Below are positions 52,207-61,986 of a stretch of DNA of 64,000 nucleotides, piece after piece; positions within the stretch are counted from its first letter, which is position 1; every line of letters starts with the position of its first letter. Under the pieces are notes generated by a model, which saw nothing but the letters and a program-made list of their open reading frames with translations, was not told the DNA's origin and ran no database searches. The stretch covers positions 678,501 to 742,500 of the forward strand of contig CP033464.1 of NCBI GenBank assembly GCA_007833815.1. The letters run 5' to 3'. The DNA comes from Brevibacillus laterosporus (lineage in GTDB: Bacteria; Bacillota; Bacilli; Brevibacillales; Brevibacillaceae). The position numbers and the translations under genes are program-made.

Positions 52207-53121
52207 ATGTCTAACCAACCAGTGGTGAAATTAGAAAACGTGACAAAGAGAATTGCGGGAAAAACACTTGTTAGAGACCTGACGTTCTCTGTACAACGTG
52301 GGGAAGTATACGGTTTTCTTGGTCCCAATGGTTCTGGTAAAACTACAACCATCCGTATGATCGTTGGCCTCTCTTCCATTACGGAAGGCGAAATATATGT
52401 AGAGGGTTACAATATTAAAAAGGATCGGGCAAAAGCGATGGCTCATGTCGGAGCAATCGTTGAAAATCCTGAACTATATGGTTATATGACCGGGATGCAA
52501 AACATGATTCATTTTGCCCGGATGGCTGTTCAACCGGTACCAAAAGAACGAATCCACCAAATTATTGACCTTGTGGAGCTTTCAGGTGCCGTCAATCAAA
52601 AGGTGAAAACCTATTCACTAGGGATGCGTCAACGCCTAGGTATTGCTCAGGCTCTTTTGCACAATCCATCAATTCTGATTCTTGATGAACCAACGAACGG
52701 TCTTGATCCAGCAGGTATTCGTCAGCTCCGTGACTATCTGCGTGAATTAGCAAAACGTGAAAATATCGCTGTTCTGGTCTCCAGCCATTTACTCTCCGAA
52801 GTCGAGCTTATGTGTGACCGGGCCCTTGTTATTCAAGAAGGGCAATTTATTGAAGAGATGATTGTTAATAATCAAGCAACGGAAGTAAAAGGGCTATCTG
52901 TAGAGTTCGAAGTGGAAAACAGTCAGCAGACAGCAGACATATTACACGATTGGACAGTGGAGGTAATGAGTGACAAGCTACTCTTACTTCAAATCGAAAA
53001 ATCGGATATTCCGATAATTGTACAACGTTTAGTTGAGAACAATTGCCCTATTTATCAAATTAAAATTAGAACCAAGTCGCTGGAAGATCGCTTCTTAGCT
53101 CTGACCAAAGGAGGAAAATAG
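52207..53121 (+). CDS. ABC-2 type exporter ATP-binding protein
   Basis: A 304-residue ATPase of the drug/bacitracin-export class. Walker A GPNGSGKTT (about 38), signature YSLGMRQRLG, Walker B SILILDEPTNGLDPAGIRQL, H-loop SSHLLSEVE, and a C-terminal extension typical of subunits that pair with two-gene permeases. RBS GGGAGG. The permease gene follows after two bases. The substrate is unknown. Confidence 0.9.
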   Translation: MSNQPVVKLENVTKRIAGKTLVRDLTFSVQRGEVYGFLGPNGSGKTTTIRMIVGLSSITEGEIYVEGYNIKKDRAKAMAHVGAIVENPELYGYMTGMQNMIHFARMAVQPVPKERIHQIIDLVELSGAVNQKVKTYSLGMRQRLGIAQALLHNPSILILDEPTNGLDPAGIRQLRDYLRELAKRENIAVLVSSHLLSEVELMCDRALVIQEGQFIEEMIVNNQATEVKGLSVEFEVENSQQTADILHDWTVEVMSDKLLLLQIEKSDIPIIVQRLVENNCPIYQIKIRTKSLEDRFLALTKGGK

Positions 53122-53123
53122 CG

Positions 53124-53903
53124 ATGAAATTTGTACATCTCATTCAAAATGAAATGATGAAAATTAATGCTAAAAAACAAACTGTGCTGTTCTTCTCCTT
53201 ACTAGCAGTTCTTGTTTTATTAGCAGGGCTTGTAGGTAAACTTTATGCGACAGACCTGACTAATGGGATTGGTTATGCTGGATTCTCCATCTTTATGCAC
53301 ATAGGTCTTAGCTTTTTAATTACCTTATTTGGACTTGTAGTAGGCGCTCAAATTTTGACCGATGAATATAAAGAAGGTACCATTAAGCAACTATTGATTC
53401 GCCCTAGCAGCCGTACAACGATTTTACTGTCCAAATATGTAACAGTTCTTATCATGTTGGTTGCTGCCACTTTATTTTTGCTTTTGTTTAGTAGCTTAGT
53501 TGGATTGATCTTTTTTGGAACAAAATCAATGGCCGATCTAGATTTCAATACGCTACTACAAGGGTATATCTATAGCATACCAGCTTTGTTATTTTTAGCT
53601 ACACTATCATTTTTCACTGCTACTATATTCAAGACAAATGCACTTGCGATTAGTGTAGCCATTATTGCTAACTTTTCTGGCTCAATAGCTAGTATGTTTA
53701 CCAAGAAGTACGTCTGGGGTAAATTTGTGATTTTCAATCATCTGGATTTAAATGCTTACTCCCATAATCCATTGATCTCACGTTTAGCTACACCTGCTTA
53801 TCCAGAATTGGGCATTTGGTTCTCATTGATGATTATCATCATCTATATCGCGCTGATGGTTTTCTTATCCATTCTGATTTTCAAAAAGCGGGACGTACAA
53901 TAA
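53124..53903 (+). CDS. ABC-2 type exporter permease
   Basis: A 259-residue membrane protein with six helices of the ABC-2 type (YKEGTIKQLLIRPSSRTTIL is the coupling segment, about 85-105). It forms the channel for the previous ATPase. RBS AAAGGAGG inside the end of the ATPase gene. A terminator follows. Confidence 0.88.
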   Translation: MKFVHLIQNEMMKINAKKQTVLFFSLLAVLVLLAGLVGKLYATDLTNGIGYAGFSIFMHIGLSFLITLFGLVVGAQILTDEYKEGTIKQLLIRPSSRTTILLSKYVTVLIMLVAATLFLLLFSSLVGLIFFGTKSMADLDFNTLLQGYIYSIPALLFLATLSFFTATIFKTNALAISVAIIANFSGSIASMFTKKYVWGKFVIFNHLDLNAYSHNPLISRLATPAYPELGIWFSLMIIIIYIALMVFLSILIFKKRDVQ

Positions 53904-53929
53904 ACTGACCATAAAAAAATACGATATGC

Positions 53930-53968
53930 AAAAAGCTGGTTCTTCGCAATGAAGAACCAGCTTTTTTT
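53930..53968. terminator. strong bidirectional terminator
   Basis: AAAAAGCTGGTTCTTC / GAAGAACCAGCTTTTT between the convergent exporter operon and glnS. Confidence 0.9.
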
Positions 53969-53996
53969 ATGATTACGTGAATCAGACTGAACCTGA

Positions 53997-55658
53997 TTAT
54001 TTTTTCGTTGGGTCAAATGAGCTTTTTAGCGAAACAATTAAGTTAAACACCAATTTCTCTGCGGTCGTATGCTTCGGATCAACATTGAAGTAGCCATGGC
54101 GGAAGAATTGGAATTTATCTTGTGGCTTAGCTTCTGTCATGTTTGGCTCTACAAATCCTTGCAGGATCTCTAGAGAAGAAGGATTCATATAATCAAGGAA
54201 TGTTTTCCCCTCTTCTTCTTCCACATCTAAAATCAATGGCTCATATAGACGGAACTCAGCAGAAACAGCATGCGTTGCATCTACCCAATGAAGCGTCCCT
54301 TTTACCTTACGTCCTGTAAAACCAGAACCACTCTTTGTTTCAGGATCATAAGTGCAATGAAGCTCTACTACATTGCCATCCTCGTCCTTGATTACCTCGT
54401 TACACTTAATGAAATAAGCATGTTTAAGACGGACTTCATTTCCCGGGAATAGACGGAAATATTTACTTGGCGGGTTTTCCATGAAGTCATCTTGCTCCAC
54501 ATAAATCTCGCGCGTGAATGGAATCATACGAGAACCCATCTCTGGATTTTCTGGGTTAATTTCAGCTTCAAGCCACTCCACTTGTCCTTCTGGATAGTTG
54601 GTGATTACCACTTTAAGCGGTTTTACCACTCCCATTGTACGTGGTGCTTTCAGCTTCAAATCTTCACGAATAAAATGATCAAGCATTTTGGAATCGACTA
54701 CGCTATAGCTACGGGCAACACCGATTTCTCTAGCAAAAGTACGAATCGATTCCGGTGTAAAACCTCTACGACGCAATCCCGAGATGGTAGGCATACGCGG
54801 ATCATCCCATCCATCTACAATGTTTTCATCAACGAGTTGCTTCAATTTACGCTTACTCATAACCGTTTGCGTCAAATTCAAGCGTGCAAACTCGTATTGG
54901 TGTGGTACATGCTTCATCTCAGTCTCAGCAACCACCCAGTCATACAGAGGTCGATGATCTTCAAACTCAAGAGTACAGATAGAGTGCGTAACACCTTCAA
55001 TTGCATCTTCCAATGGATGAGCATAGTCATACATCGGATAAATGCACCAAGTATCACCCGTGTTATGGTGAGTAGAGTGCGAGATACGGTAAAGAACCGG
55101 GTCACGCATATTCATGTTCGGAGAAGTCATATCAATCTTGGCACGTAGTACCTTTTCTCCATCTGCAAATTCACCCTTGCGCATCCGCTCAAACAATTCC
55201 AAGTTCTCTTCTACCGTACGATTGCGAAACGGGCTTTCTTTTCCTGTTTGCGTTAACGTACCACGATATTCTCGCATTTGCTCCGCAGACAAATCACACA
55301 CATATGCTTTGCCCTTTTTAATAAGTAGTACAGCACGCTCATACATTTCCTCAAAATAATTAGAAGCAAAAAACAGCTCATCCCAATCAAAACCGAGCCA
55401 CTTTACATCTTCCTTGATAGATTCTACGTATTCCTGTTCTTCTTTTGTAGGATTCGTGTCATCAAAACGTAAAAATGCTTTTCCTTTAAACTCTTTAGCC
55501 AATTCAAAGTTTAAGCAAATAGATTTGGCATGTCCTATATGCAAGTAGCCGTTTGGTTCTGGAGGAAACCGCGTCACGATCTCATCTACTTTTTTTGTTT
55601 CAAGATCATCAATAATAATGTTGCGAATGAAATTTGATGATGCCGAAGTGTTTTCCAC
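53997..55658 (-). CDS. glnS: glutaminyl-tRNA synthetase
   Basis: A 553-residue class I synthetase. HIGH is in [15 protein letters not shown] (about 35-50), the KMSKS equivalent is VMSKRK, and [15 protein letters not shown] is the GlnRS/GluRS signature; the C-terminal anticodon-binding beta barrels are full length. It charges tRNA-Gln directly. GTG 55658 with GAAAGG nine bases upstream is preferred; a TTG nine bases earlier is also in frame. In most Bacillota Gln-tRNA is made by GatCAB, so a GlnRS is unusual and is known in some lineages by transfer. Confidence 0.93.
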   Translation of the reverse strand: MENTSASSNFIRNIIIDDLETKKVDEIVTRFPPEPNGYLHIGHAKSICLNFELAKEFKGKAFLRFDDTNPTKEEQEYVESIKEDVKWLGFDWDELFFASNYFEEMYERAVLLIKKGKAYVCDLSAEQMREYRGTLTQTGKESPFRNRTVEENLELFERMRKGEFADGEKVLRAKIDMTSPNMNMRDPVLYRISHSTHHNTGDTWCIYPMYDYAHPLEDAIEGVTHSICTLEFEDHRPLYDWVVAETEMKHVPHQYEFARLNLTQTVMSKRKLKQLVDENIVDGWDDPRMPTISGLRRRGFTPESIRTFAREIGVARSYSVVDSKMLDHFIREDLKLKAPRTMGVVKPLKVVITNYPEGQVEWLEAEINPENPEMGSRMIPFTREIYVEQDDFMENPPSKYFRLFPGNEVRLKHAYFIKCNEVIKDEDGNVVELHCTYDPETKSGSGFTGRKVKGTLHWVDATHAVSAEFRLYEPLILDVEEEEGKTFLDYMNPSSLEILQGFVEPNMTEAKPQDKFQFFRHGYFNVDPKHTTAEKLVFNLIVSLKSSFDPTKK

Positions 55659-55844
55659 TAAAATCAACCTTTCTCCACCAAGTTAACGTGTACCTTGTAC
55701 CATCTCTGTAAGTAAAATAATACAGTTTACTACTTTTTAGTTCAACCTACCATCGCTTTTCAACTGATCTTTTTTAGTTTAGCCGTAAATACGCAAAAAC
55801 TACACCTGCTTCTGACCAAATGATATGACAGAAACAAGAATATC

Positions 55845-56645
55845 TTAAACACCGTAAAATCGTTTTGTATTATGATAAAGAATCGAAGCCGTTTCCTCAA
55901 TTGATAGACCCTTCATGCTGGCAATAACCGCACAGCTCTCTTTCATCATAGAGGGATGGGTGATTTGTCCTGTAAAAGGACCCTCAAACGGCCAAGGCCC
56001 ATCTGTCTCCACCATCATTTGTTCAAGAGGATATTGTCGAACCAATTGCTGTATCTCTGGTTCATATACAACATCAGGTGTAACAGAAATATAGTAGCCA
56101 TTCCTACTCATTCTCCGTGTAGTTTCCTCGCTACCTTTAAACCAATGAAAGTGGGCTTTCGTCACGTTATATTGTTCCAGCAGATCACAAGCTATCTCAG
56201 CATCTTCATAAACGGCATGAAGTATAATCGGCTTTTGATAAAGATCTGCTATCTGCACAAAACGCTCAAGCAATTGAATATATGGTTTTTGAGAAAAAGC
56301 TTGTCCATTATTCTTAGCCTCTAATTGAGTATAGTAAGGAAGGCCTACCTCTCCAATCGCTACCATCTCAGTTTGGTGTTGGTTTATCCAATCAAACAAT
56401 TGCTGACACTCTGCTTCAGACGGCAATTTCTGTTCAGGGTGGAAACCATATGCTACTTTAACTTGTTCAGGATACCTCTGTAACCACTCTTGATTGACAA
56501 GAGAGGATGCCAAATTCATAGAAACGGCAATCACCCTTTTAATCCCACATGACTGACACTCATCCATGATCTGTTGGGCATCAGCAGGATTATACAAATC
56601 CAAGTGGATATGAGCATCAATCATAGGTAAGGAACAGTTCAGCAT
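55845..56645 (-). CDS. TatD family metal-dependent hydrolase
   Basis: A 266-residue amidohydrolase-fold protein. Metal ligands of TatD are visible: DAHIHLD (about 10), GEVGLPYY (Glu about 97), PIILHAVYEDA (His), KAHFHWFKGS (His) and MVETDGPWP (Asp). The family comprises DNases and related phosphodiesterases. RBS AAAGGAGG. Single gene. Confidence 0.87.
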   Translation of the reverse strand: MLNCSLPMIDAHIHLDLYNPADAQQIMDECQSCGIKRVIAVSMNLASSLVNQEWLQRYPEQVKVAYGFHPEQKLPSEAECQQLFDWINQHQTEMVAIGEVGLPYYTQLEAKNNGQAFSQKPYIQLLERFVQIADLYQKPIILHAVYEDAEIACDLLEQYNVTKAHFHWFKGSEETTRRMSRNGYYISVTPDVVYEPEIQQLVRQYPLEQMMVETDGPWPFEGPFTGQITHPSMMKESCAVIASMKGLSIEETASILYHNTKRFYGV

Positions 56646-56883
56646 GAGAAACCCTCCTTTTGTATCGGCTATTTGATCTTCTTTATTGTAGCAATTTTTT
56701 ACACTAAAGCAGAAAAGTCTACTGGCAAAAGCCCTATAACATCAGTTTTTTTATGCTTTTATAAAAAATTCACAATGTTTCACAAAAGTAAATAATCAGC
56801 TATTACTAATTTTATTTACGTATATGTATGTTAAAATAGATAAAATATGTTACTTAGGTTATGGAGAAAGGAGGCTCTTTCAT

Positions 56884-58314
56884 TTGACATCACTAGAAAG
56901 AGTACTATCTGTTAGCAATGATTTCCTATGGACTTACATTCTCATTTTCATTCTCATTGCAGTCGGGATTTATTTTACGTTTCAAACGAGATTCGTGCAG
57001 ATTCGCCTACTTGGGGAAATGTTTAGACTGCTCGGTGAAGGTGTTAATCGTAATTCTCGAGAGAAAAAAGGAGTTTCCTCTTTCCAAGCCTTTTGTATTA
57101 GTGCGGCCTCGCGTGTAGGTACGGGGAATTTGGCAGGGGTCGCTATTGCCATCGCAGTCGGTGGACCTGGAGCCGTCTTTTGGATGTGGGCGTTGGCTAC
57201 GATCGGGGCAGCTTCAAGTTTTGTAGAGTGTACACTTGCACAGATTTATAAGGTGCATGATAAGCACGGTTATAGAGGTGGACCGGCTTATTACATGGAG
57301 AAAGCATTAAATAAGCGGTGGATGGGTATTACCTTCGCGGTTCTAATTACTCTTTGCTTCGGATTTGTCTTTAATGCGGTACAAGCTAACACCATTACAG
57401 CAGCGATGCACACTGCCTTCGGGGTAGATAAACTGATGATGGGTATCATTCTGAGTATCCTCACTGGTCTTGTTGTATTTGGCGGTGTAAAACGCGTTGC
57501 AGCTATCTCTAAATGGATTGTGCCGATCATGGCAATCGTTTATATTGTGATTGCTTTATTTGTAATGCTTATGAACTATCAACAGATTCCTGCTGTCTTC
57601 CTGAGCATTGTAAGTCACGCATTCGGTTTGCAGGAGGCATTTGGTGGCGGTATTGGGATTGCCCTTAGCATGGGGATCAAGCGTGGACTATTCTCCAATG
57701 AAGCTGGGATGGGTAGCGCACCTAATGCGGCAGCTGCAGCTGATATTACGCATCCTGTTAAACAAGGCTTGATACAAACGTTGGGTGTTTACGTAGATAC
57801 GTTGTTGGTATGTAGTGCGACTGCTTTTATTATTCTTACATCAGGCATTTACGTAGATAGTGGTATGGGTGGAATAGAATTGACACAAGCGGCACTAAGC
57901 TCTCAACTCGGCTCTTGGGCTGTTTACTTTATTGCCGTAATTATATTCTTCTTTGCCTATAGTTCCATTATCGGTAACTACTACTATGGTGAGACTAACA
58001 TTGATTTTATTCGTAGTGAATCGCACACATGGATGCTTGTTTATCGACTTTGCGTCATCGGTATGGTGATGTTTGGCTCTCTAGCAAAAAATGATTTCGT
58101 TTGGACATTAGCTGATTTATTTATGGGTATGATGGCTCTTCTTAACCTGTTTGCTATTTTCCTACTTGGAAAATATGCATATGCTGCGCTAACTGATTAT
58201 GTACAGCAGCGAAAAGCAGGGAGAGATCCTGTCTTTTATGCGGATTCCATTCCGGGTCTGGTAAACGCAGAATGCTGGGAGCGAGATCCAAATAAAGTAA
58301 AAGAAGTCTCTTAA
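56884..58314 (+). CDS. sodium:alanine symporter (AGCS family)
   Basis: A 476-residue amino acid carrier with ten or more helices. The signature GPGAVFWMWALATIGAASSF (about 90-109) and the later GIKRGLFSNEAGMGSAPNAA are diagnostic of the Na+/alanine-glycine family. The TTG start is chosen because AAAGGAGG lies nine bases upstream (56867-56874); the frame is open 20 codons further without a site. It imports alanine or glycine (glutamine in some). A terminator follows. Confidence 0.9.
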   Translation: MTSLERVLSVSNDFLWTYILIFILIAVGIYFTFQTRFVQIRLLGEMFRLLGEGVNRNSREKKGVSSFQAFCISAASRVGTGNLAGVAIAIAVGGPGAVFWMWALATIGAASSFVECTLAQIYKVHDKHGYRGGPAYYMEKALNKRWMGITFAVLITLCFGFVFNAVQANTITAAMHTAFGVDKLMMGIILSILTGLVVFGGVKRVAAISKWIVPIMAIVYIVIALFVMLMNYQQIPAVFLSIVSHAFGLQEAFGGGIGIALSMGIKRGLFSNEAGMGSAPNAAAAADITHPVKQGLIQTLGVYVDTLLVCSATAFIILTSGIYVDSGMGGIELTQAALSSQLGSWAVYFIAVIIFFFAYSSIIGNYYYGETNIDFIRSESHTWMLVYRLCVIGMVMFGSLAKNDFVWTLADLFMGMMALLNLFAIFLLGKYAYAALTDYVQQRKAGRDPVFYADSIPGLVNAECWERDPNKVKEVS

Positions 58315-58350
58315 CAGCAAAAATTGACAACGCACGTATATAAACACACC

Positions 58351-58384
58351 GAAGAGGACACTACCAGCCAGTAGTGTCCTCTTC
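58351..58384. terminator. strong bidirectional terminator
   Basis: A 14-bp stem GAAGAGGACACTAC / GTAGTGTCCTCTTC, six-base loop, between two convergent genes. Confidence 0.85.
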
Positions 58385-58387
58385 TAA

Positions 58388-59311
58388 TTACACATGGGCT
58401 TTTGCAAACAATTCCATAAACCACTGACGGAATTCTTCTACCCGAATCTCCAAGCATACTTTCGTATTCGCTTGTTTTTGATAGTAACCACCTAGATCAA
58501 CGATAGTCGCTCCAGCAGAATAACTGCCATTTGTTTCAACGTCTACGAAGCATTCCCTTGTGACAAAAAGCTCAGGCTTTACTACATAAGCAATGGCGCA
58601 TAGATCATGCATATGTAAACCAGTCGTTAAGCTACCACCACGGTAATGTTGAAATAAACCATAGAGCATTTCTCCTGTTCGATTCATTTCTTTCATAGCT
58701 TCTACATTTTCCTTAGTCAAGGTAGCTAAACTTGTTACGTCTAAGCCGCACATCGTAATATCTAACCCTGATTGTAAAACGATTTTAGCCGCTTCAGGGT
58801 CAACAAACATATTAAATTCCGCCGCAGGAGAGTGATTACCGCGAGAGGCTGACCCACCCATTAGCACAATCCGTTTGATATTTTGCTTGCATTCGGGATA
58901 AACAGATAATAGTAGGGCAATGTTGGTTAAAGGCCCAATTGGAACTAGCGTAATTGCTTCTTCACTGTTCAATATAGTGTTACGCATTGCCTCAATAGCA
59001 TGAACACCCAGTGGCTCCTTCTTTGGATGAGGAAATTCATACCCATCTAGCCCAGAGTTGCCATGGATATGACTAGAGTCCTCTAGCGTCCGTAATAAGG
59101 GCTTGATTGCACCCTTAGCAACGGGTACATCACTATGAAAGAATTCGAGGAGCTTTAACGCATTATTGGTAGTTTTATCGCACGACACATTGCCAGCAAC
59201 AGTGGTGATTAATTTCACATTTATTTGTTCATGAAATAGAGCCGCTGCGATTGCAACTGCGTCGTCTATTCCTGGATCGGTATCAATGATAATGTGGTGA
59301 GTTTGTTCCAT
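58388..59311 (-). CDS. inosine/uridine-preferring nucleoside hydrolase (IunH family)
   Basis: A 307-residue hydrolase. The calcium-binding DTDPGIDDAVAI motif is at the N-terminus (about 10-21), with VPIGPLTNIALLL, AEFNMFVDPEAAKIV and the late HDLCAIAYV. It splits ribonucleosides into base and ribose for salvage. RBS AAGGGAT. Single gene. Confidence 0.92.
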   Translation of the reverse strand: MEQTHHIIIDTDPGIDDAVAIAAALFHEQINVKLITTVAGNVSCDKTTNNALKLLEFFHSDVPVAKGAIKPLLRTLEDSSHIHGNSGLDGYEFPHPKKEPLGVHAIEAMRNTILNSEEAITLVPIGPLTNIALLLSVYPECKQNIKRIVLMGGSASRGNHSPAAEFNMFVDPEAAKIVLQSGLDITMCGLDVTSLATLTKENVEAMKEMNRTGEMLYGLFQHYRGGSLTTGLHMHDLCAIAYVVKPELFVTRECFVDVETNGSYSAGATIVDLGGYYQKQANTKVCLEIRVEEFRQWFMELFAKAHV

Positions 59312-59636
59312 CTCGATTATCCCTTCTTCCTATCTTCTGCATAACCGTTTACACCTATCATTGTAAAGAGGGTCTAGCTAGGTGTCAATTGAGAGGCATA
59401 CCTTTCAAGCTGTATACGAGTCCACGATTTTTTATTTTGCATAGATAAAAGCCGCTCCCTCAGGAACGGCTTACAGACCTCTGTATTCTTCGTCAGAGCT
59501 TTTACTCCAAAAAAGCTCTGCTTGTGTAACGTAATTCTATGATACTCCGAACAGATAAGACGATTTGCGCTGATAACTCTACTGGTTCATACATCTACTG
59601 GTCGATTCATTCTTTTATCTGTAGGTACTACTGTTA
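59312..59636. other. intergenic region
   Basis: About 325 bases without a gene. It holds the promoter of the nucleoside hydrolase and two hairpins: AAGCCG.TCC / GGA.CGGCTT (59449-59472), with a short T-run on the minus strand, and a perfect CAGAGCTTTT / AAAAGCTCTG (59494-59520). The first is a likely terminator for the FMN lipoprotein gene. Confidence 0.55.
59449..59472 (-). terminator. probable terminator downstream of the FMN lipoprotein gene
   Basis: A stem AAGCCGTTCC / GGAGCGGCTT with a mismatch; on the minus strand it is followed by TTTATC. It lies 165 bases after the gene. Confidence 0.5.
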
Positions 59637-60005
59637 TTATTTCTTTGCCTTTTCCAGAGCTTGATCTACAGCTTCTTTTACTGCATTACTAGATTTAGAT
59701 GCGCCAGAGATAGCCTCTACGCCTTCCGTGCTTTGTTTTTCAATGATTTCAGGGATCGTATTCTCCATAACCGCTTCAATCAAGTTTTGTGTTTCTTCGT
59801 GCTCTACAATCTTAATGGCATCAATTTTGCCCGATTTCACTTCTACAGCTACTTTAATATCGCTACTAGCACCACGAGCGACACCGTCGTACGTGCCATC
59901 TTTAAATGCACCAGTATCAGTGTTTGTAGAGTCTGCTGCTCCACAACCAGCTAGCATCAGCGCCGCCATTGCTAGCGTGGCTACTAGATAGATTAGTTTT
60001 TTCAT
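59637..60005 (-). CDS. FMN-binding domain lipoprotein
   Basis: A 122-residue lipoprotein: lipobox LMLAGC (Cys about 20), a Ser/Thr/Asp linker, then an FMN-binding domain (PF04205 type, about 35-120). Near the C-terminus EAISGASKSSNAV fits the S-G-A-[ST]-x-S motif where FMN is bound to a Ser or Thr by the flavin transferase ApbE. It is attached outside the membrane and lies just downstream of a flavocytochrome c-type fumarate reductase, so it probably passes electrons to that enzyme. ATG 60005 follows GAGGAGAG. Confidence 0.85.
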   Translation of the reverse strand: MKKLIYLVATLAMAALMLAGCGAADSTNTDTGAFKDGTYDGVARGASSDIKVAVEVKSGKIDAIKIVEHEETQNLIEAVMENTIPEIIEKQSTEGVEAISGASKSSNAVKEAVDQALEKAKK

Positions 60006-60039
60006 AATCGTTCTCTCCTCAATTTTCTCGCTTACAAGA

Positions 60040-61506
60040 TTACTTCGCGGCCTTTGCGGCGTTTTGTCCCGCAATGCGACCAAATGTGACAATATCAGCC
60101 ATAGCGTTACCACCTAGACGGTTACCACCATGAACGCCACCTGTAACTTCACCCGCTGCATACAAGCCTTTAATCACTTGGCCTTCTTTATTCATAACTT
60201 CCGCATTCGTGTTGATTTGTAGACCACCCATAGTGTGATGTACCGCAGGAGTTACTTGAATCGCATATACCTTACCTTGGTTTAATTGGAGAGGCAAATC
60301 GTCACGCTGAAATTCCTTATCTTGTTTGGCTGCTACCGCATCATTATATGTTTTCACGCTTTGAGTCATAGCGTCTTTATCTACACCAATTTTACCAGCC
60401 AACTCTTCTACAGAATCAGCTTCTGTTACTAACTGCATGTTGAAATATTCTTCTACTGCTTTCAGACCTTTTCTAAGACCCTCATCAAAGAACAGGTATG
60501 CTACGCCATCTTTTTGGTCCAAAATACCTTTAGACACTACGTCACGAGTCAATAACTCATTGATGAAGCGCTTACCGTCTGTATTGATTAAAATAGCACC
60601 ATTACCGCGAACAGCTTCTGTTACCATAACACCTTTTTCAGGAACCACAGTTGGGTGTGTTTGGATTTCAGCCATATCAACTAGGTTCGCCCCCACGCCT
60701 TCACCTAATTTAATACCTTCACCCAATGCTCCTGGATGGTTCGTTGTAGCAAAGCCTTTTAGTTCTGGTTTGTAAGAAATGACCATGTCCTGGTTAGCCG
60801 AAAAACCACCTGTAGCCAAGATTACTGCCTTTGCATTGATCGTGTAAGCTTTCCCGTCTTTATTCTCAGCTTTAACACCAGTAACCTTGCCTTCTTGATC
60901 CTTCAAAATTTCTACCGCTTTATTTTTTAAACGAACATCAACGTTCTTCTCTTTCACTTTATCTTTTAGAGTAGACACAACATTGGAGCCTACAGCTGCT
61001 CCACCTGTGGGACGATGAATACGACTTACGCTAGCTCCAGCTGCACGGCCAACGTCAGACAAATCAGCTCCCATTGACTCTAACCAAACGACAGAATCTT
61101 TTGCTTGTGTAGTCAGAACTTTTACAAGCTCAGGGTTATTTTTATTGTATCCACCCTTCATTGCATCTTGGTAAAACAGCTCTTGGCTGTCTTCAATTCC
61201 TTTTTTCTTTTGTGCTTCCGTCCCTGCAGCATTTAATCCAGCAGTAGCGCGAGTCGTGTTACCACCAACCATCGGCATTTTCTCTAGTACGATTACTTTG
61301 GCACCAGCATCTGTTGCTTCTACCGCAGCAGATAGACCAGCTCCACCTGCACCAATTACCACGATATCTGTATTTTCATCTTGAGGAGTTGCTGCCTCGG
61401 TTGTAGCCTTTCCTTCTGTCGTGCTCGGAGTTGTTGAACTTCCACATCCAGACAGTACAGGAACTGCCAAGAATGCAGCCATCATAAGAGACATCCACTT
61501 CTTCAT
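60040..61506 (-). CDS. extracellular fumarate reductase-like flavoprotein (flavocytochrome c type)
   Basis: A 488-residue lipoprotein: lipobox VLSGC (Cys about 21), a Thr/Ser-rich linker, then an FAD domain (VVIGAGGAGLSAAVEATDAG, about 49-68; MVGGNTTRATAGLNAAG) and substrate domain (RFINELLTRDVVSKGILDQ, and HHTMGGLQIN with the catalytic region). The end is GGNRLGGNAMADIVTFGRIAG. This is the fumarate reductase/urocanate reductase class, without a heme domain. It should use fumarate or a related acid at the outer membrane face as electron acceptor. An FMN lipoprotein follows 34 bp later. RBS GGGAGG. Confidence 0.88.
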   Translation of the reverse strand: MKKWMSLMMAAFLAVPVLSGCGSSTTPSTTEGKATTEAATPQDENTDIVVIGAGGAGLSAAVEATDAGAKVIVLEKMPMVGGNTTRATAGLNAAGTEAQKKKGIEDSQELFYQDAMKGGYNKNNPELVKVLTTQAKDSVVWLESMGADLSDVGRAAGASVSRIHRPTGGAAVGSNVVSTLKDKVKEKNVDVRLKNKAVEILKDQEGKVTGVKAENKDGKAYTINAKAVILATGGFSANQDMVISYKPELKGFATTNHPGALGEGIKLGEGVGANLVDMAEIQTHPTVVPEKGVMVTEAVRGNGAILINTDGKRFINELLTRDVVSKGILDQKDGVAYLFFDEGLRKGLKAVEEYFNMQLVTEADSVEELAGKIGVDKDAMTQSVKTYNDAVAAKQDKEFQRDDLPLQLNQGKVYAIQVTPAVHHTMGGLQINTNAEVMNKEGQVIKGLYAAGEVTGGVHGGNRLGGNAMADIVTFGRIAGQNAAKAAK

Positions 61507-61578
61507 GTTGAATCCTCCCTTTTTTCTACCTTACTTGATAAATGGATATTCATTACCTCTTTACTTTTCTCTTGTATA

Positions 61579-61592
61579 TGAAAGCGATAACG
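61579..61592 (-). promoter_or_regulatory. cre-like site in the leader of the fumarate reductase operon
   Basis: TGAAAGCGATAACG (plus-strand reading) matches the CcpA consensus TGWAANCGNTNWCA at 13 of 14 positions. It lies between the deduced transcription start and the start codon, where CcpA would act as a roadblock. Confidence 0.5.
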
Positions 61593-61607
61593 TTATCCTT
61601 CGATGGT

Positions 61608-61650
61608 AGTATAAACAGTAGAGCCCTTAATGTATGTGAATAATTTCACA
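61608..61650 (-). promoter_or_regulatory. Fnr-type box and -10 of the fumarate reductase operon
   Basis: TGTGAATAATTTCACA (61635-61650) is a perfect TGTGAN6TCACA. TATACT on the minus strand (61613-61608) is a good -10; a start near 61601 would put the box about 41.5 bases upstream, the classic position for Fnr/Crp activation. Confidence 0.7.
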
Positions 61651-61841
61651 CTACATTTTTTTTTATCACTCGTTAATCCTTCTTTACTCACTTTTGCTAA
61701 GTATAGGATTTATCTGTAAGAAAAAGGAAATTTCTTATTCTGTATCCAGAAATGTTCACTATTGCTTTTATTCCTATATCTGTACGATTTTCCCCACTTG
61801 GAGGCATGTCATTTTTGGTGTCAGAAAGCATAGTTTGTGAA

Positions 61842-61857
61842 TGTGATAACATTCACA
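61842..61857 (+). promoter_or_regulatory. second Fnr/Crp-type box, nearer the NADH oxidase gene
   Basis: TGTGATAACATTCACA is again a perfect TGTGAN6TCACA and forms part of a larger 11-bp-arm palindrome (61834-61859). TATAAT follows at 61891-61896, before the nox-like gene. Rex-type binding (TTGTGAA...TTCACAA) is also possible, although the spacing is longer than usual. Confidence 0.6.
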
Positions 61858-61986
61858 AAACGTTCACTGTCATCTTTACTAGGTCACCACTATAATAAAT
61901 CTCGTAAACACTATTGTCACAGTGTTAATTGTACAAAAGAAAAACACCGGTTTGCACATAAATCCTAACTACTTGGAGGGCTCACC

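Noticed and set aside
54492-55148. 218-codon plus-strand frame inside glnS
   Set aside because: Antisense shadow of a conserved synthetase with no start signal.
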